Positions 1 to 9,142 of a stretch of DNA of 49,378 nt are shown one piece after another; the first letter of the stretch is position 1, and every line of letters begins with the position of its first letter. The notes under the pieces are model-generated. The model had not been told where the DNA came from. It searched no databases and worked only from the letters and a program-made list of their open reading frames with translations. Made by a program: the position numbers and the translations under genes. The stretch spans positions 1 to 49,378 of the forward strand of contig CALFWL010000040.1 of the NCBI GenBank assembly GCA_937928215.1. Direction: 5' to 3'. This DNA comes from an uncultured Pirellulaceae bacterium. GTDB lineage: Bacteria; Planctomycetota; Planctomycetia; Pirellulales; Pirellulaceae.

Positions 1-560
1 GAAATGCAAAGTTGGTCGGAAGAAAGCTCTTTCTTCCCCAATTCGTTTCCGTGGTCCACTGCTCGTTGGGCCGATAGGCTTTCGATTCAACCGGCGCGCG
101 TCGGTACCAGACCGTGTCGCCGTTGAGTGTCAACTTTGCGAATGCCTTCACCCGCTTGTACGCACAAACGTACAGAAATTCCTGCCCCTTTTCTTGGCGG
201 ACTTCAATTCCGTGTCCACCTCCTTGGAACTGGCATCCGAACGCACGAATGAATTTTCCTTTTTCGTCGAACACAAAAATGGATGGGTGATCTTTCTGAT
301 CCGGTCGACCTTCATGGATCACGTAGACTCGATTTTTTGAATCCACTGCCACGCCGTGCGTCGTCCGCCATGAATACTTGTCCGGCAATTGAGCCCATTG
401 ATGATTCACGCGGTATTGATGCTCGCCTTCGCCAATCACCATTTCATCGGCCCGATTCGGTTCAGTTCTTCGCGCGGTCAGGATGGCGGGGCACGCAAGG
501 ACGGTTGCAGAAGCTGCCGTTGCGTTGAGGAACGTCCGTCGAGTCTTTTTGTTTTTCATG
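1..560 (-). CDS. Tat-exported NHL/beta-propeller protein, partial (3' end outside window)
   Basis: The frame read leftwards from the ATG at 560 stays open to the window edge (about 186 codons), so the C-terminus is missing. The N-terminus carries a twin-arginine signal (KTRRTFLNATAAASATVLA), pointing to export in folded form. The visible part is propeller-like, with blades such as GVAVDSKNRVYVIHEG and IFVFDEKGKFIRAFG. It is a clear paralogue of the next gene (647-1738): both contain RYRVNHQ/QYRVNHQ, KDHPSIFVF and the FGxQFQGGGHG stretch. It starts 86 bases after that gene's stop, same strand, so the two probably form an operon. NHL-type propellers of planctomycetes often bind or cleave extracellular ligands, but no catalytic residues can be named here. 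Function unknown. Confidence 0.8.
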
Positions 561-646
561 AGTAAAGTTTCACAGAAACGGTTCGGTGGAATGATATGTT
601 TTATGCTCAAACGGAAAACGAAATGTCAGAGCAATGCAAAGGAGTT

Positions 647-1738
647 TCAGCTTACTCGAGTCAGTCGAGTGATGCGGCCGCTTGGGATGCGTTCCGCTAC
701 CAAGATATTACCCTCGGAATCGAAACAGGCATCGTGTGGGGCGATGAAGTGGCCGTCTTGCCATTTGTCAGGATAAGCCCGCAGGTTCTTGATTAGGCGG
801 GAGCTTTTGACTCCGTCGTCGAAGCGAACAAGTACCTGATTGTGTTCATCCAACAGCGTCAGCCTCGCTCCCAGTTCAGCGACCAACAGTTGGTCTTCCC
901 ACGCGTCGATGTTGGCTGGTTTGCGAAAGCCGCCGAGCGTTTCGATGTATTTGCCGTTGAGCGTTAGACGTTGCAGTGTGTTGCGCGCTCGGTCCGTCAC
1001 GACCAAAGATGGTTCGGGACGTCCGGGGCGACGATCGATCCACAAGCCGTGCGAGGTGTTGAAAGTCCCCTGCCCTTCACCGGGACCACCAAAGCACTTG
1101 ACCCAGTTCGCATCCTTATCGAATTGGTGGATGAAGTACGATCCGTAGCCATCGGCCAGCAAGAAACCGCCGTCATCCAGAAACGTGAAGTTCGTCGGTA
1201 AGAATCCTTTGCGATTCCATGAAGGCCGAGTCGAAGTGTCCTGGCCTTTCGCGTAAACCCCCGACTCCATCGGAGCCTTTTTGTACCAGACGATCTCGCC
1301 CGAGGTCGTCAGCTTGGCGAACGCTTTTACTTGTTGGTAGCCAGTGACATAGATGAAGTCATCGCTGCCTTCCCTGCGTACTTCCAAACCGTGCCCTCCA
1401 CCCTGAAACTGGCTTCCAAATGCGCGTATGAATTTTCCTTCGGGGCCAAAGACGAAAATTGAAGGATGATCTTTCAGCTTTGCGTCGCCTTCATGAATTA
1501 CGTAGATGTTATTTGATGAATCGACGGCAACATTGTGGGTGAACTGCCAGTGAAATTTTCCGGGCAAATCGACAACTTGATGGTTCACGCGATAGCGATA
1601 ATCACCGTCGCCGATGACGACCTCATCCGGGGCGGTGGGGCGCGTCCGTCTGGCTGTCACGACCGCGGGAGCACCGATGGTCGCGCAAAATCCAACCGAC
1701 GTACTTAAAAATGCTCGGCGCGTAGATTTTTTCGCCAT
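647..1738 (-). CDS. Tat-exported NHL/beta-propeller protein
   Basis: A 363-residue protein. I chose the ATG at 1738 because it is preceded by AGGGAG and immediately gives a twin-arginine signal (KKSTRRAFLSTSVGF); a longer frame back to a TTG at 1879 has no signal and is unlikely. After the signal comes a repetitive propeller body: successive blades read roughly NNIYVIHEG, GKFIRAFG, DFIYVTGYQQVKAFAK, GGFLLADGYGSYFIHQFD, PSLVVTDRARNTLQRL, DQLLVAELGARLTLLD and GNILVAERIPSGRI. That pattern fits a six-bladed NHL-like propeller acting outside the cytoplasmic membrane. It is the upstream member of a tandem paralogous pair with the gene ending at the window edge. Substrate and partners cannot be deduced. 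Confidence 0.88.
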   Translation of the reverse strand: MAKKSTRRAFLSTSVGFCATIGAPAVVTARRTRPTAPDEVVIGDGDYRYRVNHQVVDLPGKFHWQFTHNVAVDSSNNIYVIHEGDAKLKDHPSIFVFGPEGKFIRAFGSQFQGGGHGLEVRREGSDDFIYVTGYQQVKAFAKLTTSGEIVWYKKAPMESGVYAKGQDTSTRPSWNRKGFLPTNFTFLDDGGFLLADGYGSYFIHQFDKDANWVKCFGGPGEGQGTFNTSHGLWIDRRPGRPEPSLVVTDRARNTLQRLTLNGKYIETLGGFRKPANIDAWEDQLLVAELGARLTLLDEHNQVLVRFDDGVKSSRLIKNLRAYPDKWQDGHFIAPHDACFDSEGNILVAERIPSGRITRLTRVS

Positions 1739-1938
1739 CTGGATGTTTCTCCCTTCCCTCGCAAAAAAATTGAACTCGCATAAACGGGGCAAGCCACGGT
1801 TCTCAGGCGGAATTATTGTGTCCCAGCGTTCCGAGGGTTGCAACGCACGACGACAAAATGTGAGGTTCCAGAGAACCAACCGTCGTCAGATGGGTTAAAA
1901 TCTGAGGTAGTGCGTTATGAACATGCCCTATGGTCATT

Positions 1939-2026
1939 TAAAGTTCGGGCCGGGTAAAAACGCAATCTACGAAGCGGCAGCCACTTAACGTAGTCGTCTG
2001 ATCTGAGCATTTAAGTGTAACAAAGC
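1939..2026 (+). repeat. Dispersed repeat family 1, copy 1
   Basis: About 88 bp. It shares with the copies at 2181-2268 and 21940-22025 the blocks aaagttcgggccgggtaaaa, gcaatctac/cat, gcggca, ttaa/ggtcgtcgt, and the end (t/g)agtgtaacaaagc. Similarity to the other copies is imperfect (roughly 70% by eye), with small indels, which indicates an old family rather than a recent duplication. No open frame lies in it. Confidence 0.6.
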
Positions 2027-2180
2027 AGTAGCAAATATTTTCCAAAACAGTATGCTCGTGAATTCCAGTGATTTGCCTCGCTTGGGAATTATGGTTGGAG
2101 TTTCGTTTTCACTCGAATTTCGGCCACAAAACCCGATTGCCGGCAACAAACCGAGTTTTGACGATTGCTTGGTAACCATA

Positions 2181-2268
2181 CAAAATTTGGGCTGGGTAAA
2201 AACTTAATCTATTGGACGGCAACAACTTCTGTGGTCGTCAAGCCAGATCATTTAGGTGTGCCACAGCA
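2181..2268 (+). repeat. Dispersed repeat family 1, copy 2
   Basis: Second copy in the same orientation as copy 1, beginning caaaatttgggctgggtaaa and ending gtgtgccacagca. It sits directly upstream of the GH95 gene, so it may lie within that gene's promoter or 5' leader. Confidence 0.55.
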
Positions 2269-2305
2269 CGGCGCACTTGTTATTGACCACTCAGAGAACT
2301 TGCTC

Positions 2306-4789
2306 ATGACAAACTTCATTCCACCTCGAATTGATCGATCAGGATCGTTTTTTGCTCGGTTGATTCTGTGCCTCGGCCTGATCCAAGTTGTTTCGAGCAA
2401 CTCGGTCGTTGCTCAACAGGCGGCTGTGAAAAAAGAACTGGCTCCAATCACGCTGACCAGCATTCAGCCAGCCCAAGAATGGGGCGACGCGTTGATCAGC
2501 GGTAACGGTAAGCAGGGAGTCATGGTGCATGGCGGTGCGTTGAGCGAAAAGATTGTGCTCAATCACGAGAAGCTCTGGGTACCTGCTCAGTCGGTCAAGC
2601 CAGATGTGCCCAACATGGTCGACGCGATGAAGCGAGCCCGCGAATTGGCGAAGCAAGAGAAATGGGGGCCAGCAGCATCGACGGTGTTCAATGAATTCGG
2701 AAAACGCAACGCGGTCACGTTTCCGAAAGAAGATCTGATTCGGCCTGGCCCACGGTTTGGACTCAACTACGTTCACCCGGCTCTGTACCTGAAAGTTGCG
2801 ACCCCCAAGCAGGGCGAAGTCAAAAACTATCGGCGGTCATTGGAACTTGATAGCGGCGAAATTCAGGTCAACTGGAACGACGAGCGCGGCGATTGGCAGC
2901 GAAACGTTTTTGTTTCTCGGCCCGATAACGTGATCGTGATGCGGATCAAGCGTCCCTCCAAGGCGAAGCTGACCACGAACATACGCTTTGCCGCTCGACC
3001 CGGCTGGGATGAGAAAGACATCGCTTCCCCGAAGCTGGAACATCGCGATGGTGAGATCTATCTTCACACTTACTATAAACATAAACACGGCTTGTCCGAT
3101 CATGATGGTTATCACGTGATGGCGCGAGTGATCGTCAACGGAGGCACGACGAGTGTCAATGCTGACAGTTTGTCAATCAACGACGCCGATGAAGTGCTGC
3201 TGTTGACTCGAATCGAATACCTGCCGGTCGCTGAAGGGGCCCATCGCGACCGCCTGCGAGCGGACCTAGCAAAAGTTTCGGACTCTTACGAACAACTGCT
3301 GGCGGCTCACACGAAAATTCATAGTGAGATATTCAATCGGGTCCGTTACCAACTTGGTGGCGACTACGGAGCGGGCCGCACGACCGAAGAGATCATTGCC
3401 GAAGCCGAAGCGAACGGTCCCACTCCCGCTTACTTGGAACTGATTTTCGCCACGGGAAGATATTGCTTGATCTCCAGTAGCGGTGAACTTCCTCCAACAT
3501 TGATGGGAATCTGGGGAGACACTTGGAAACCGATGTGGTGGGGGCACTACACGAACGATTCCAATTTGAATCTGGCGGTCTCAAACGGCAGTGTTGGCAA
3601 CATGCCCGAGATGATGGAGTCGTACTTCGGCTGGATCGAAACGCTCTACCCAGACTGGCAACGGAACGCGTCCCAGTTCTACGGAGCGCGTGGCTACATG
3701 GGGGCGATTGCTCATGGTTGGCGGCATGGCAGTGCGATCGCGGGCTGGCAAAATTGGACAGGAGCCGCAGGCTGGCTGGGTGCCTACTTCTGGCAGCACT
3801 ATCTGTTCACCGGAGATCGTGAGTTTCTCGCAGATCGAGTCGTCCCATTGTTGGAGAACGTGGCGCTGTTCTATCAGGACTTCCTGGAGCCGATGGAAGA
3901 TGAGCACGGCAAGTTCTTGATCTACCCCAGCGTTTCTCCCGAAAATCGATCTCCCAATACCGCCGGAGCACCAAACGCGACGTCGGAGATCGCAATCATC
4001 CGAGCGACTTTTAACTCTCTGATCGAGGCTTACCGCGAACTGGGCATCAAAGAAGACCGAATCCCCGCGCTCGAAGCGTTTCTGGAAAAAGTTCCCGACT
4101 ACCGCATTAACGAAGACGGAGCCATCGCGGAATGGAGCTATCCAGGAGTCGCCGAGAACTATGACCATCGACACAACTCGCACCTGCACGCCGTCTACCC
4201 GGGCGTCGACATCAATCCATCCACGCCCAAGCTTTACGAAGCGGCCAAGATCGCGATCGCAAAACGGCTGGAAGCGGGACAAGGCAACAAGTCGGCTCAC
4301 GGCTTTATGGAACTTGGCTTCTACGGATCAAGGCTTCAATCTCCGCAGATCGTCTGGAATATGCTGGACGATTACGCTCGCAGCAAGTTCATCTATCGCA
4401 GCTTCATCAGTTCTCACAATCCGAATCACCGTATTTACAATCTGGATTCAATTCTGTCGTTGCCCGCAATCTTGACCGAAATGTGTTTGTACTCGCGGCC
4501 CGGCGAGCTGAACCTGTTGCCGGGCATCCCGGAAGATCAACTGCCAACCGGCCAGATCGCGGGCATTCTCGCTCGCAAGGGCATCACGATTCACCTATTG
4601 AAGTGGGATCTGAAGTCGGGGCGGATCGATTTGCAGCTGACCAGTAAGTCTGACCAACGAGTGGTCGTGTCCAGCCGATTGAAGATCCAAACGGTCGAAT
4701 CGGGAGCTGCTTTGCAGCTAGACGATGCTTGGTATTTGGGGCTCAAAGCCGGTCAGCAGGTCGACGCCGTGATTCGATTGAAGCAATAG
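2306..4789 (+). CDS. GH95-family glycoside hydrolase (alpha-L-fucosidase-like), exported
   Basis: An 827-residue protein, close to the usual GH95 length. The ATG at 2306 is chosen because it gives a signal peptide (basic start, then FFARLILCLGLIQVV, ending near VVAQQ); the frame is open further upstream but there it runs through repeat DNA. GH95 landmarks in order: the N-terminal beta-domain motif EWGDALISGNGKQGVMVHGG with LNHEKLW; the NLN motif of the (alpha/alpha)6 barrel in YTNDSNLNLAVSN (about residues 415-425); the block IAEWSYPGVAENYDHRHNSH with the putative general-acid Glu in EW (about residue 608); the Asp in NLDSIL that matches the second catalytic acid; and a C-terminal beta-domain (LLPGIP). 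Family knowledge: GH95 inverting enzymes remove alpha-1,2-fucose or L-galactose from glycans. Planctomycetes use such enzymes on algal polysaccharides; the exact substrate is inference. Confidence 0.85.
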   Translation: MTNFIPPRIDRSGSFFARLILCLGLIQVVSSNSVVAQQAAVKKELAPITLTSIQPAQEWGDALISGNGKQGVMVHGGALSEKIVLNHEKLWVPAQSVKPDVPNMVDAMKRARELAKQEKWGPAASTVFNEFGKRNAVTFPKEDLIRPGPRFGLNYVHPALYLKVATPKQGEVKNYRRSLELDSGEIQVNWNDERGDWQRNVFVSRPDNVIVMRIKRPSKAKLTTNIRFAARPGWDEKDIASPKLEHRDGEIYLHTYYKHKHGLSDHDGYHVMARVIVNGGTTSVNADSLSINDADEVLLLTRIEYLPVAEGAHRDRLRADLAKVSDSYEQLLAAHTKIHSEIFNRVRYQLGGDYGAGRTTEEIIAEAEANGPTPAYLELIFATGRYCLISSSGELPPTLMGIWGDTWKPMWWGHYTNDSNLNLAVSNGSVGNMPEMMESYFGWIETLYPDWQRNASQFYGARGYMGAIAHGWRHGSAIAGWQNWTGAAGWLGAYFWQHYLFTGDREFLADRVVPLLENVALFYQDFLEPMEDEHGKFLIYPSVSPENRSPNTAGAPNATSEIAIIRATFNSLIEAYRELGIKEDRIPALEAFLEKVPDYRINEDGAIAEWSYPGVAENYDHRHNSHLHAVYPGVDINPSTPKLYEAAKIAIAKRLEAGQGNKSAHGFMELGFYGSRLQSPQIVWNMLDDYARSKFIYRSFISSHNPNHRIYNLDSILSLPAILTEMCLYSRPGELNLLPGIPEDQLPTGQIAGILARKGITIHLLKWDLKSGRIDLQLTSKSDQRVVVSSRLKIQTVESGAALQLDDAWYLGLKAGQQVDAVIRLKQ

Positions 4790-4993
4790 CCGAATAGCAA
4801 TGTGATTTCTCGCAACGTGATTTCTCCTGTTGAATGGAGGCTTGAGGCAAATGTTTCTTCGAATGATGCCAAGGTTTGTATCTTTGAAGATTTTGAAATC
4901 ATTTCCAATTTCCCTGCAATACAACGATTGGACGGACGAACAACCGCTTTCCGACGCTCATTCCATTGAGAATCCCACTGCGCAGGCAAGCAC

Positions 4994-5875
4994 ATGTCCG
5001 AATCCGCCAAGCCTCAAGTTCGATCCGGTACGATCGGGAACTGGCTTTATCAGCTCGACCGAATTCTACGCGGCGAAGCGACTCGCCCAACCGATATTCA
5101 ACAGGCCGATATCAAGATTCCAGTCCTTGGAATCACGCTGGTCGTCGTTGTGTTGGCGGTGATCTATGGCTTTTGCATGGGTGTTTTCGGGATTGCGACA
5201 GGAATCGAATCCGCACAATTGCAGAAAGCACTGCTGCAGACGTTCGCGTCGATGAGCAAAGTGCCGCTGCTGTTCTTCCTGACTTTAATCGTCACATTTC
5301 CATCGCTGTACGTGTTCAACGCACTCGTGGGATCGCAGTTGAAGATTTTGCCTGTGCTGAAACTGCTGATTGCATCGCTGGCCGTCAATCTTTCGGTGTT
5401 GGCGTCGATGGGACCGATCCTCGCATTCTTTTCGCTCAGTACGCCCAACTATTCTTTTATCGTTTTGTTGAACGTCGTTGTGTTCACTGCCGCAGGAACC
5501 CTCGGTCTGACGTTTTTAATTCAAACACTCAATCGGCTGACCGTTTCCCAGCATGGGCCGTCGGCACCGGTTGCCGCGATTCCAGTGGGACCGGTCGAAC
5601 CGAATGACGCAGAATCCGAAGGCTCCAGACTGGCCGTGATCAAACCTGCTGTAGAGCCAGGGCCGCTGGATCGATTGCAAGGAATTGCGATGGGATCGCA
5701 TGTGAAGAAGGTGTTTGGCTGTTGGATCGTTGTCTTCGGCTTGGTCGGCGCACAGATGGGTTGGGTGCTCAGACCGTTTATTGGCTCACCCAATTTGCCT
5801 TTTCAATGGTTCCGCCCTCGTAGTTCCAACTTTTTCGAAGCCGTCGGGAACACGATCTACAACCTGTTCTCTTGA
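4994..5875 (+). CDS. Multi-pass membrane protein, member A of a paralogous pair
   Basis: A 293-residue protein with a hydrophilic N-terminus of about 45 residues, then five or six hydrophobic segments (for example around VLGITLVVVVLAVIYGF, VPLLFFLTLIVTFPSLYVF, FIVLLNVVVFTAAGTLG and GCWIVVFGLVGAQMGWVL). A soluble loop of about 55 residues interrupts the segments before the last one. The C-terminus holds a striking motif VLRPFIGSPN followed by PFQWFRPRSSNFFEA. The next gene, nine bases downstream, is a paralogue with the same KVPLL..F motif and VLRPFIGNPN end. The two are surely co-transcribed and may form a heteromeric membrane complex. I do not recognise the family well enough to assign a function. 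Confidence 0.8.
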   Translation: MSESAKPQVRSGTIGNWLYQLDRILRGEATRPTDIQQADIKIPVLGITLVVVVLAVIYGFCMGVFGIATGIESAQLQKALLQTFASMSKVPLLFFLTLIVTFPSLYVFNALVGSQLKILPVLKLLIASLAVNLSVLASMGPILAFFSLSTPNYSFIVLLNVVVFTAAGTLGLTFLIQTLNRLTVSQHGPSAPVAAIPVGPVEPNDAESEGSRLAVIKPAVEPGPLDRLQGIAMGSHVKKVFGCWIVVFGLVGAQMGWVLRPFIGSPNLPFQWFRPRSSNFFEAVGNTIYNLFS

Positions 5876-5884
5876 TCTATTGCG

Positions 5885-6664
5885 ATGTCAAAAGAGCCAA
5901 CCATTCCGTCGCGAATCGATTTTATGTTGCAAGGCTGGAAGAAAATGGCTCGAGGGTTTGATACCGTCGACCACATTCTCCGCCGGCAGTCGGTCAAACG
6001 TAACCTCTCCTCCAACCGCGACGGACGTGTGTCCCTGCGGACGACGGTGTTCATCGTCATGCTGCTGGGGCCAATCTACGGAATTGCCATGGGTTGCTAT
6101 GCTTGGGTGGCAGGTGAAAGAACGTTGGTCGAACAGATCCCGCAAATGGTTTACTCCGGAACTAAAGTTCCACTGCTGATTTTTTTTACCGTGTTGATCT
6201 CACTGCCCAGTTTTTTTGTCATCAACACGCTGCTGGGATTGCGAGACGATTTTCGTGAGTCGCTGGCGGCAATTATCTCGGCTCAAGCAGGTATGATCGT
6301 GATTCTCACGTCTCTGTTTCCGTTGACTTTGTTCGCCTACGTTTCCACGTCTCATCTGGAGTTCAACTACCCGTTGGCGATTCTCATTAACGCGGGGATG
6401 TTTGGCCTAGCGAGCGTTTCAGCGCAAGTGTTGCTGCGAGGCTACTACTCGCCATTGATCGCCAAAGACACTCGTCATCGTTGGATGGTCCGCAGTTGGA
6501 TTTTCGTTTACGCCTTTGTTGGAATCCAAGCGAGCTACGTGTTGCGTCCATTCATCGGCAATCCGAACACACCGACTTCGTTCTTTCGGAAGGATTCATT
6601 CGAGAACGCTTACGTCAGAGTTCTTCAATTGGCCAGCGAAGTGATCCAAGGATTTTTTTCTTAG
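5885..6664 (+). CDS. Multi-pass membrane protein, member B of a paralogous pair
   Basis: A 259-residue protein beginning nine bases after member A. It keeps the same architecture: a basic cytoplasmic N-terminus, then about six membrane segments (TTVFIVMLLGPIYGIAMG, VPLLIFFTVLISLPSFFVI, SAQAGMIVILTSLFPLTLFA, PLAILINAGMFGLASVSA and the segment around WIFVYAFVGIQASYVL) and the motif VLRPFIGNPNTPTSFFRKDS near the end. It lacks the long soluble loop present in member A. Tight spacing says operon and probable joint function. Function unknown; no transporter signature seen. Confidence 0.8.
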   Translation: MSKEPTIPSRIDFMLQGWKKMARGFDTVDHILRRQSVKRNLSSNRDGRVSLRTTVFIVMLLGPIYGIAMGCYAWVAGERTLVEQIPQMVYSGTKVPLLIFFTVLISLPSFFVINTLLGLRDDFRESLAAIISAQAGMIVILTSLFPLTLFAYVSTSHLEFNYPLAILINAGMFGLASVSAQVLLRGYYSPLIAKDTRHRWMVRSWIFVYAFVGIQASYVLRPFIGNPNTPTSFFRKDSFENAYVRVLQLASEVIQGFFS

Positions 6665-6955
6665 GGAATCAATAGCGACCGGTTTGACTAATCATGGCAT
6701 GAAAAAAGTTTGAACAGAAGGCGACTGAAGAGGCAGAGGGAAACTCAACGAAGCCCGGCCTGTAAACACACGAAAACGCGTGGCCAAAAGTCCGACCGGA
6801 TCGTTCGCTCGGAAGCTTCGCGAGAGGTCTTTCATCCAATGCTGCGAGCAACGAGTCCAGCCCAATGTCCCCTGCCCCTCCGATTGATCCGCTTCTGCTT
6901 CTTCCTGTTCACGCCAGCAGCGTGCAAGAAACAAGTTGCTTGATCGTCATCTTGC

Positions 6956-8395
6956 TCAAACGACCGGCACCACAGGCGCACAATCGAAGTAGCAATTCGT
7001 CCGAATCACGTCGACCACCGCGGCGGGGACCATTGTTTCCCACGAGTCATCACCACCCTTGATCTTGCCCAACACCTCACGTGAGAAAATGTCGAGACAT
7101 TCCGGATCGTAGTTGTCCAGCTCTTTGATGTCGCCACGGTCTCTCAGGTAGTTGTAAAGCGATTGCAGTTCTGGCTTGATCGCTAAGTTTTCTGCCGTCA
7201 TCATTTCACCCGAGTTTCGGTCTCGCAACGGGTAACAATAGATCTTCAAATCGTTCTTGAACAAACGTCCGAACGATTCCAAAACACCTCCATCAAGCCC
7301 GGTGTAATACTGCTCGTCAAACAGATCCAGAACGCTGCCGGAACCCATCGTGATTGCGATCGGTTCCCGAGTGCAACGCGACAGGTAAGCCGCCAGGCGA
7401 TAGTATTCAAAATAGTCCGAAATCAGCACCGGGTATCCACAAGCGGCCATGGCATCGGCTCGAGCCAGAAAGTCCCGCAAGTCAATCTCGCCGTCGCGTT
7501 TCAAGTTGTTCATGGTGATCTCCAGCACTTGAGCAACTTCTTTGTCCGCGACCTTTGGCAATTGCGAGAATTTCTCATGAGCACATCGCAGCATGTCCAG
7601 ATTCACGTTGCACACCGGGCGAAAGCTACCACGTTCGACCAGAATCGGCTTGCGGTAAAAGAACTCGGACGGCTGCAGCACACTTCCATCAGCAGCAAAC
7701 ATTGCGGCATTGCTCAGCCCCAGTTCAACCAGTTTTAGACTCATCAGGCGATTGTCCACGTGGCGGAAAGCGATGCCTGACAGCTCGATCATGTCGATCT
7801 CAATCCGAGACGTCGACAATCCATCCAGCAGCGAATCAACCAACAGTTCGGGCTCGTGGTTCAGCGCAAACGCGCCGTGAACCAGATTCACTCCGACGAT
7901 TCCCAAGGCTTCCTGTTGCAACGCTGCTTCGTTATCCAGCATGCGAACATGGATGATGATCTGGCTGTCTTCGTCACGAGGATGAGCCTGAAATTTAATG
8001 CCCATCCAGCCGTGGCACTCGTTGGTACCTTTGTAGTTTCTTGCTGAAACGGTGTCCGCGAAAGCGAAAAACGCCGTCGTGTCTCCACGAGTATCTCGCA
8101 GACGTTCCTTGTTCAACTCATGTTCTTGGTCCAGCATTGCCTGCAAACGTTCGCGACAAACGTATCGCTTCGCCTGTCCATAGATCGCATCGCTGACCGT
8201 CATGTCATATGCCGACATGCTCTTGGCAATCGTGCCCGCACCACCACCGACTCGGAAGAACCAACGAACGACTTCCTGCCCCGCTCCGATCTCCGCAAAT
8301 GTTCCATAACGACGGTTGTCTAGATTGACGCAGAGTGCTTTCTGATGAGTATCCAGTTGATCAGAAACAGAGTTTTTGCGCAGAGTGTTTAACAT
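6956..8395 (-). CDS. Large conserved protein of unknown function
   Basis: A 479-residue soluble protein with no signal peptide or membrane segment. I start it at the ATG at 8395 (MLNTLRKNSVSDQ), where the conserved-looking sequence begins and a GAAAG lies upstream; an ATG at 8434 would add 13 residues. It has long, well-formed blocks such as KYGTFAEIGAGQEVVRWFF-like sequence, VGGGAGTIAKSMSAYDM, ARNYKGTNECHGWMGIKFQ and VLISDYFEYYRLAAYLSR. From memory this is a widespread bacterial family that automatic pipelines have sometimes named TonB-dependent receptor; nothing here (no beta-barrel, no signal, no TonB box) supports that name. It stands alone on the minus strand. Real function unknown. Confidence 0.8.
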   Translation of the reverse strand: MLNTLRKNSVSDQLDTHQKALCVNLDNRRYGTFAEIGAGQEVVRWFFRVGGGAGTIAKSMSAYDMTVSDAIYGQAKRYVCRERLQAMLDQEHELNKERLRDTRGDTTAFFAFADTVSARNYKGTNECHGWMGIKFQAHPRDEDSQIIIHVRMLDNEAALQQEALGIVGVNLVHGAFALNHEPELLVDSLLDGLSTSRIEIDMIELSGIAFRHVDNRLMSLKLVELGLSNAAMFAADGSVLQPSEFFYRKPILVERGSFRPVCNVNLDMLRCAHEKFSQLPKVADKEVAQVLEITMNNLKRDGEIDLRDFLARADAMAACGYPVLISDYFEYYRLAAYLSRCTREPIAITMGSGSVLDLFDEQYYTGLDGGVLESFGRLFKNDLKIYCYPLRDRNSGEMMTAENLAIKPELQSLYNYLRDRGDIKELDNYDPECLDIFSREVLGKIKGGDDSWETMVPAAVVDVIRTNCYFDCAPVVPVV

Positions 8396-8962
8396 TTTCA
8401 CAACTTTCAGGCTTTGTAGAAGAGCAGACCACATCGTCAGACGCAGTCAGAAACAAGCGATAGAAAAGGACTGAACCGTAGGTCAGCGACGATGACGGCT
8501 AGAGATTCAAGCTACCACTTTCCCCAATTCGCAATTGGTTGCAGTATCGATTATGACGGCGGCACCGTCTGACGAGTTTGTCGGGAATCCCTGATCAATC
8601 TTTTGGATCGACCAATCTAGACACGGCGCGTGGTCAATGATGCCTGCCGGCATGCCCCGAAGTCTTTGATGGTGCAGCACGAGAATGCCGTCAGATTCAC
8701 GACCGTTCTGCCGGCAGAGGCGAATATCCCGGACTGGCATCTTTGCGTTATCGCGAACCTGGCTTCGACCGCGAGTGTCCGCATCGGGAGCCTGGTGATC
8801 GAGTTGAGCAGGTCAACCTCGGCCGGAACCTCGTAAAACGCGTAAAGAAATCGTCAAAAAAGACCGATACCCAACCGGTCTTCGGTTCGCTAAAATGCTT
8901 ATCCGTATCGGGCATCTGACAGGTCGAGCCAACCTGTTCAACCTGCCCACAAAGATAAACTC
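8396..8962. other. Gene-free stretch upstream of tRNA-Val
   Basis: No frame here looks like a real protein; the short open frames on both strands (for example 8507-8740 minus, 8630-8836 plus) have no recognisable domain and no convincing ribosome-binding site. It contains a terminator-like hairpin at 8853-8882 whose T-run is on the minus strand, and must contain the tRNA promoter. Confidence 0.5.
8853..8882 (-). terminator. Terminator-like hairpin, minus strand
   Basis: On the minus strand the sequence reads AAGACCG, a 9-base loop, CGGTCTT and then continues into a T-run (CGGTCTTTTTTGACG), the form of a rho-independent terminator. No minus-strand gene is evident just to its right, so it may be the remnant terminator of a lost gene or insulate the region from the tRNA. 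Confidence 0.45.
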
Positions 8963-9036
8963 GGACGATTAGCTCAGTTGGCTAGAGCGCCACGTTGACA
9001 TCGTGGAGGTCGTTGGTTCAAGTCCAATATCGTCCA
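8963..9036 (+). tRNA. tRNA-Val (anticodon GAC)
   Basis: A full cloverleaf can be folded: acceptor GGACGAT pairs with ATCGTCC, D-arm GCTC..GAGC, anticodon stem CCACG/CGTGG with loop TTGACAT (anticodon GAC, reading GUC/GUU), a 5-base variable region AGGTC, and T-arm GTTGG/CCAAT with loop TTCAAGT. The discriminator is A at 9036 and CCA is not encoded. A strong terminator follows 6 bases later. An integrase relic starts about 100 bases downstream, so this tRNA is the likely attachment target of the decayed island to its right; I could not find a repeated copy of its 3' end at the far side. Confidence 0.95.
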
Positions 9037-9041
9037 CTCCC

Positions 9042-9070
9042 AAAAGCCCGCTTTACGCGGGCTTTTTTCT
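9042..9070 (+). terminator. Rho-independent terminator of tRNA-Val
   Basis: Stem AAAAGCCCGC / GCGGGCTTTT (9042-9051 with 9057-9066), five-base loop, followed by more T residues. Placement just after the tRNA 3' end makes its role clear. Confidence 0.9.
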
Positions 9071-9142
9071 TGCCTTTTGTGAGCTTTTTGCGAACATTGG
9101 AACGTGAATGCACGATTCAATGCACGTAACGAGGATGCAATC

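Larger units (their letters stand above)
1739..2305. other. Gene-free stretch holding two dispersed-repeat copies
   Basis: No convincing gene on either strand. It separates the divergently transcribed propeller pair (minus) and GH95 gene (plus), so promoters for both should lie here. Two copies of a ~88 bp dispersed repeat occupy 1939-2026 and 2181-2268; the second ends only about 38 bases before the GH95 start codon. Confidence 0.6.

Noticed and set aside
6956-8395. TonB-dependent receptor name for the large conserved protein
   Set aside because: I recall homologues bearing this automatic name, but there is no signal peptide, plug or barrel pattern, so I do not use it.
8507-8740. 77-codon minus-strand frame and overlapping plus-strand frame at 8630-8836
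   Set aside because: Neither shows a domain or ribosome-binding site; the two compete for the same DNA.
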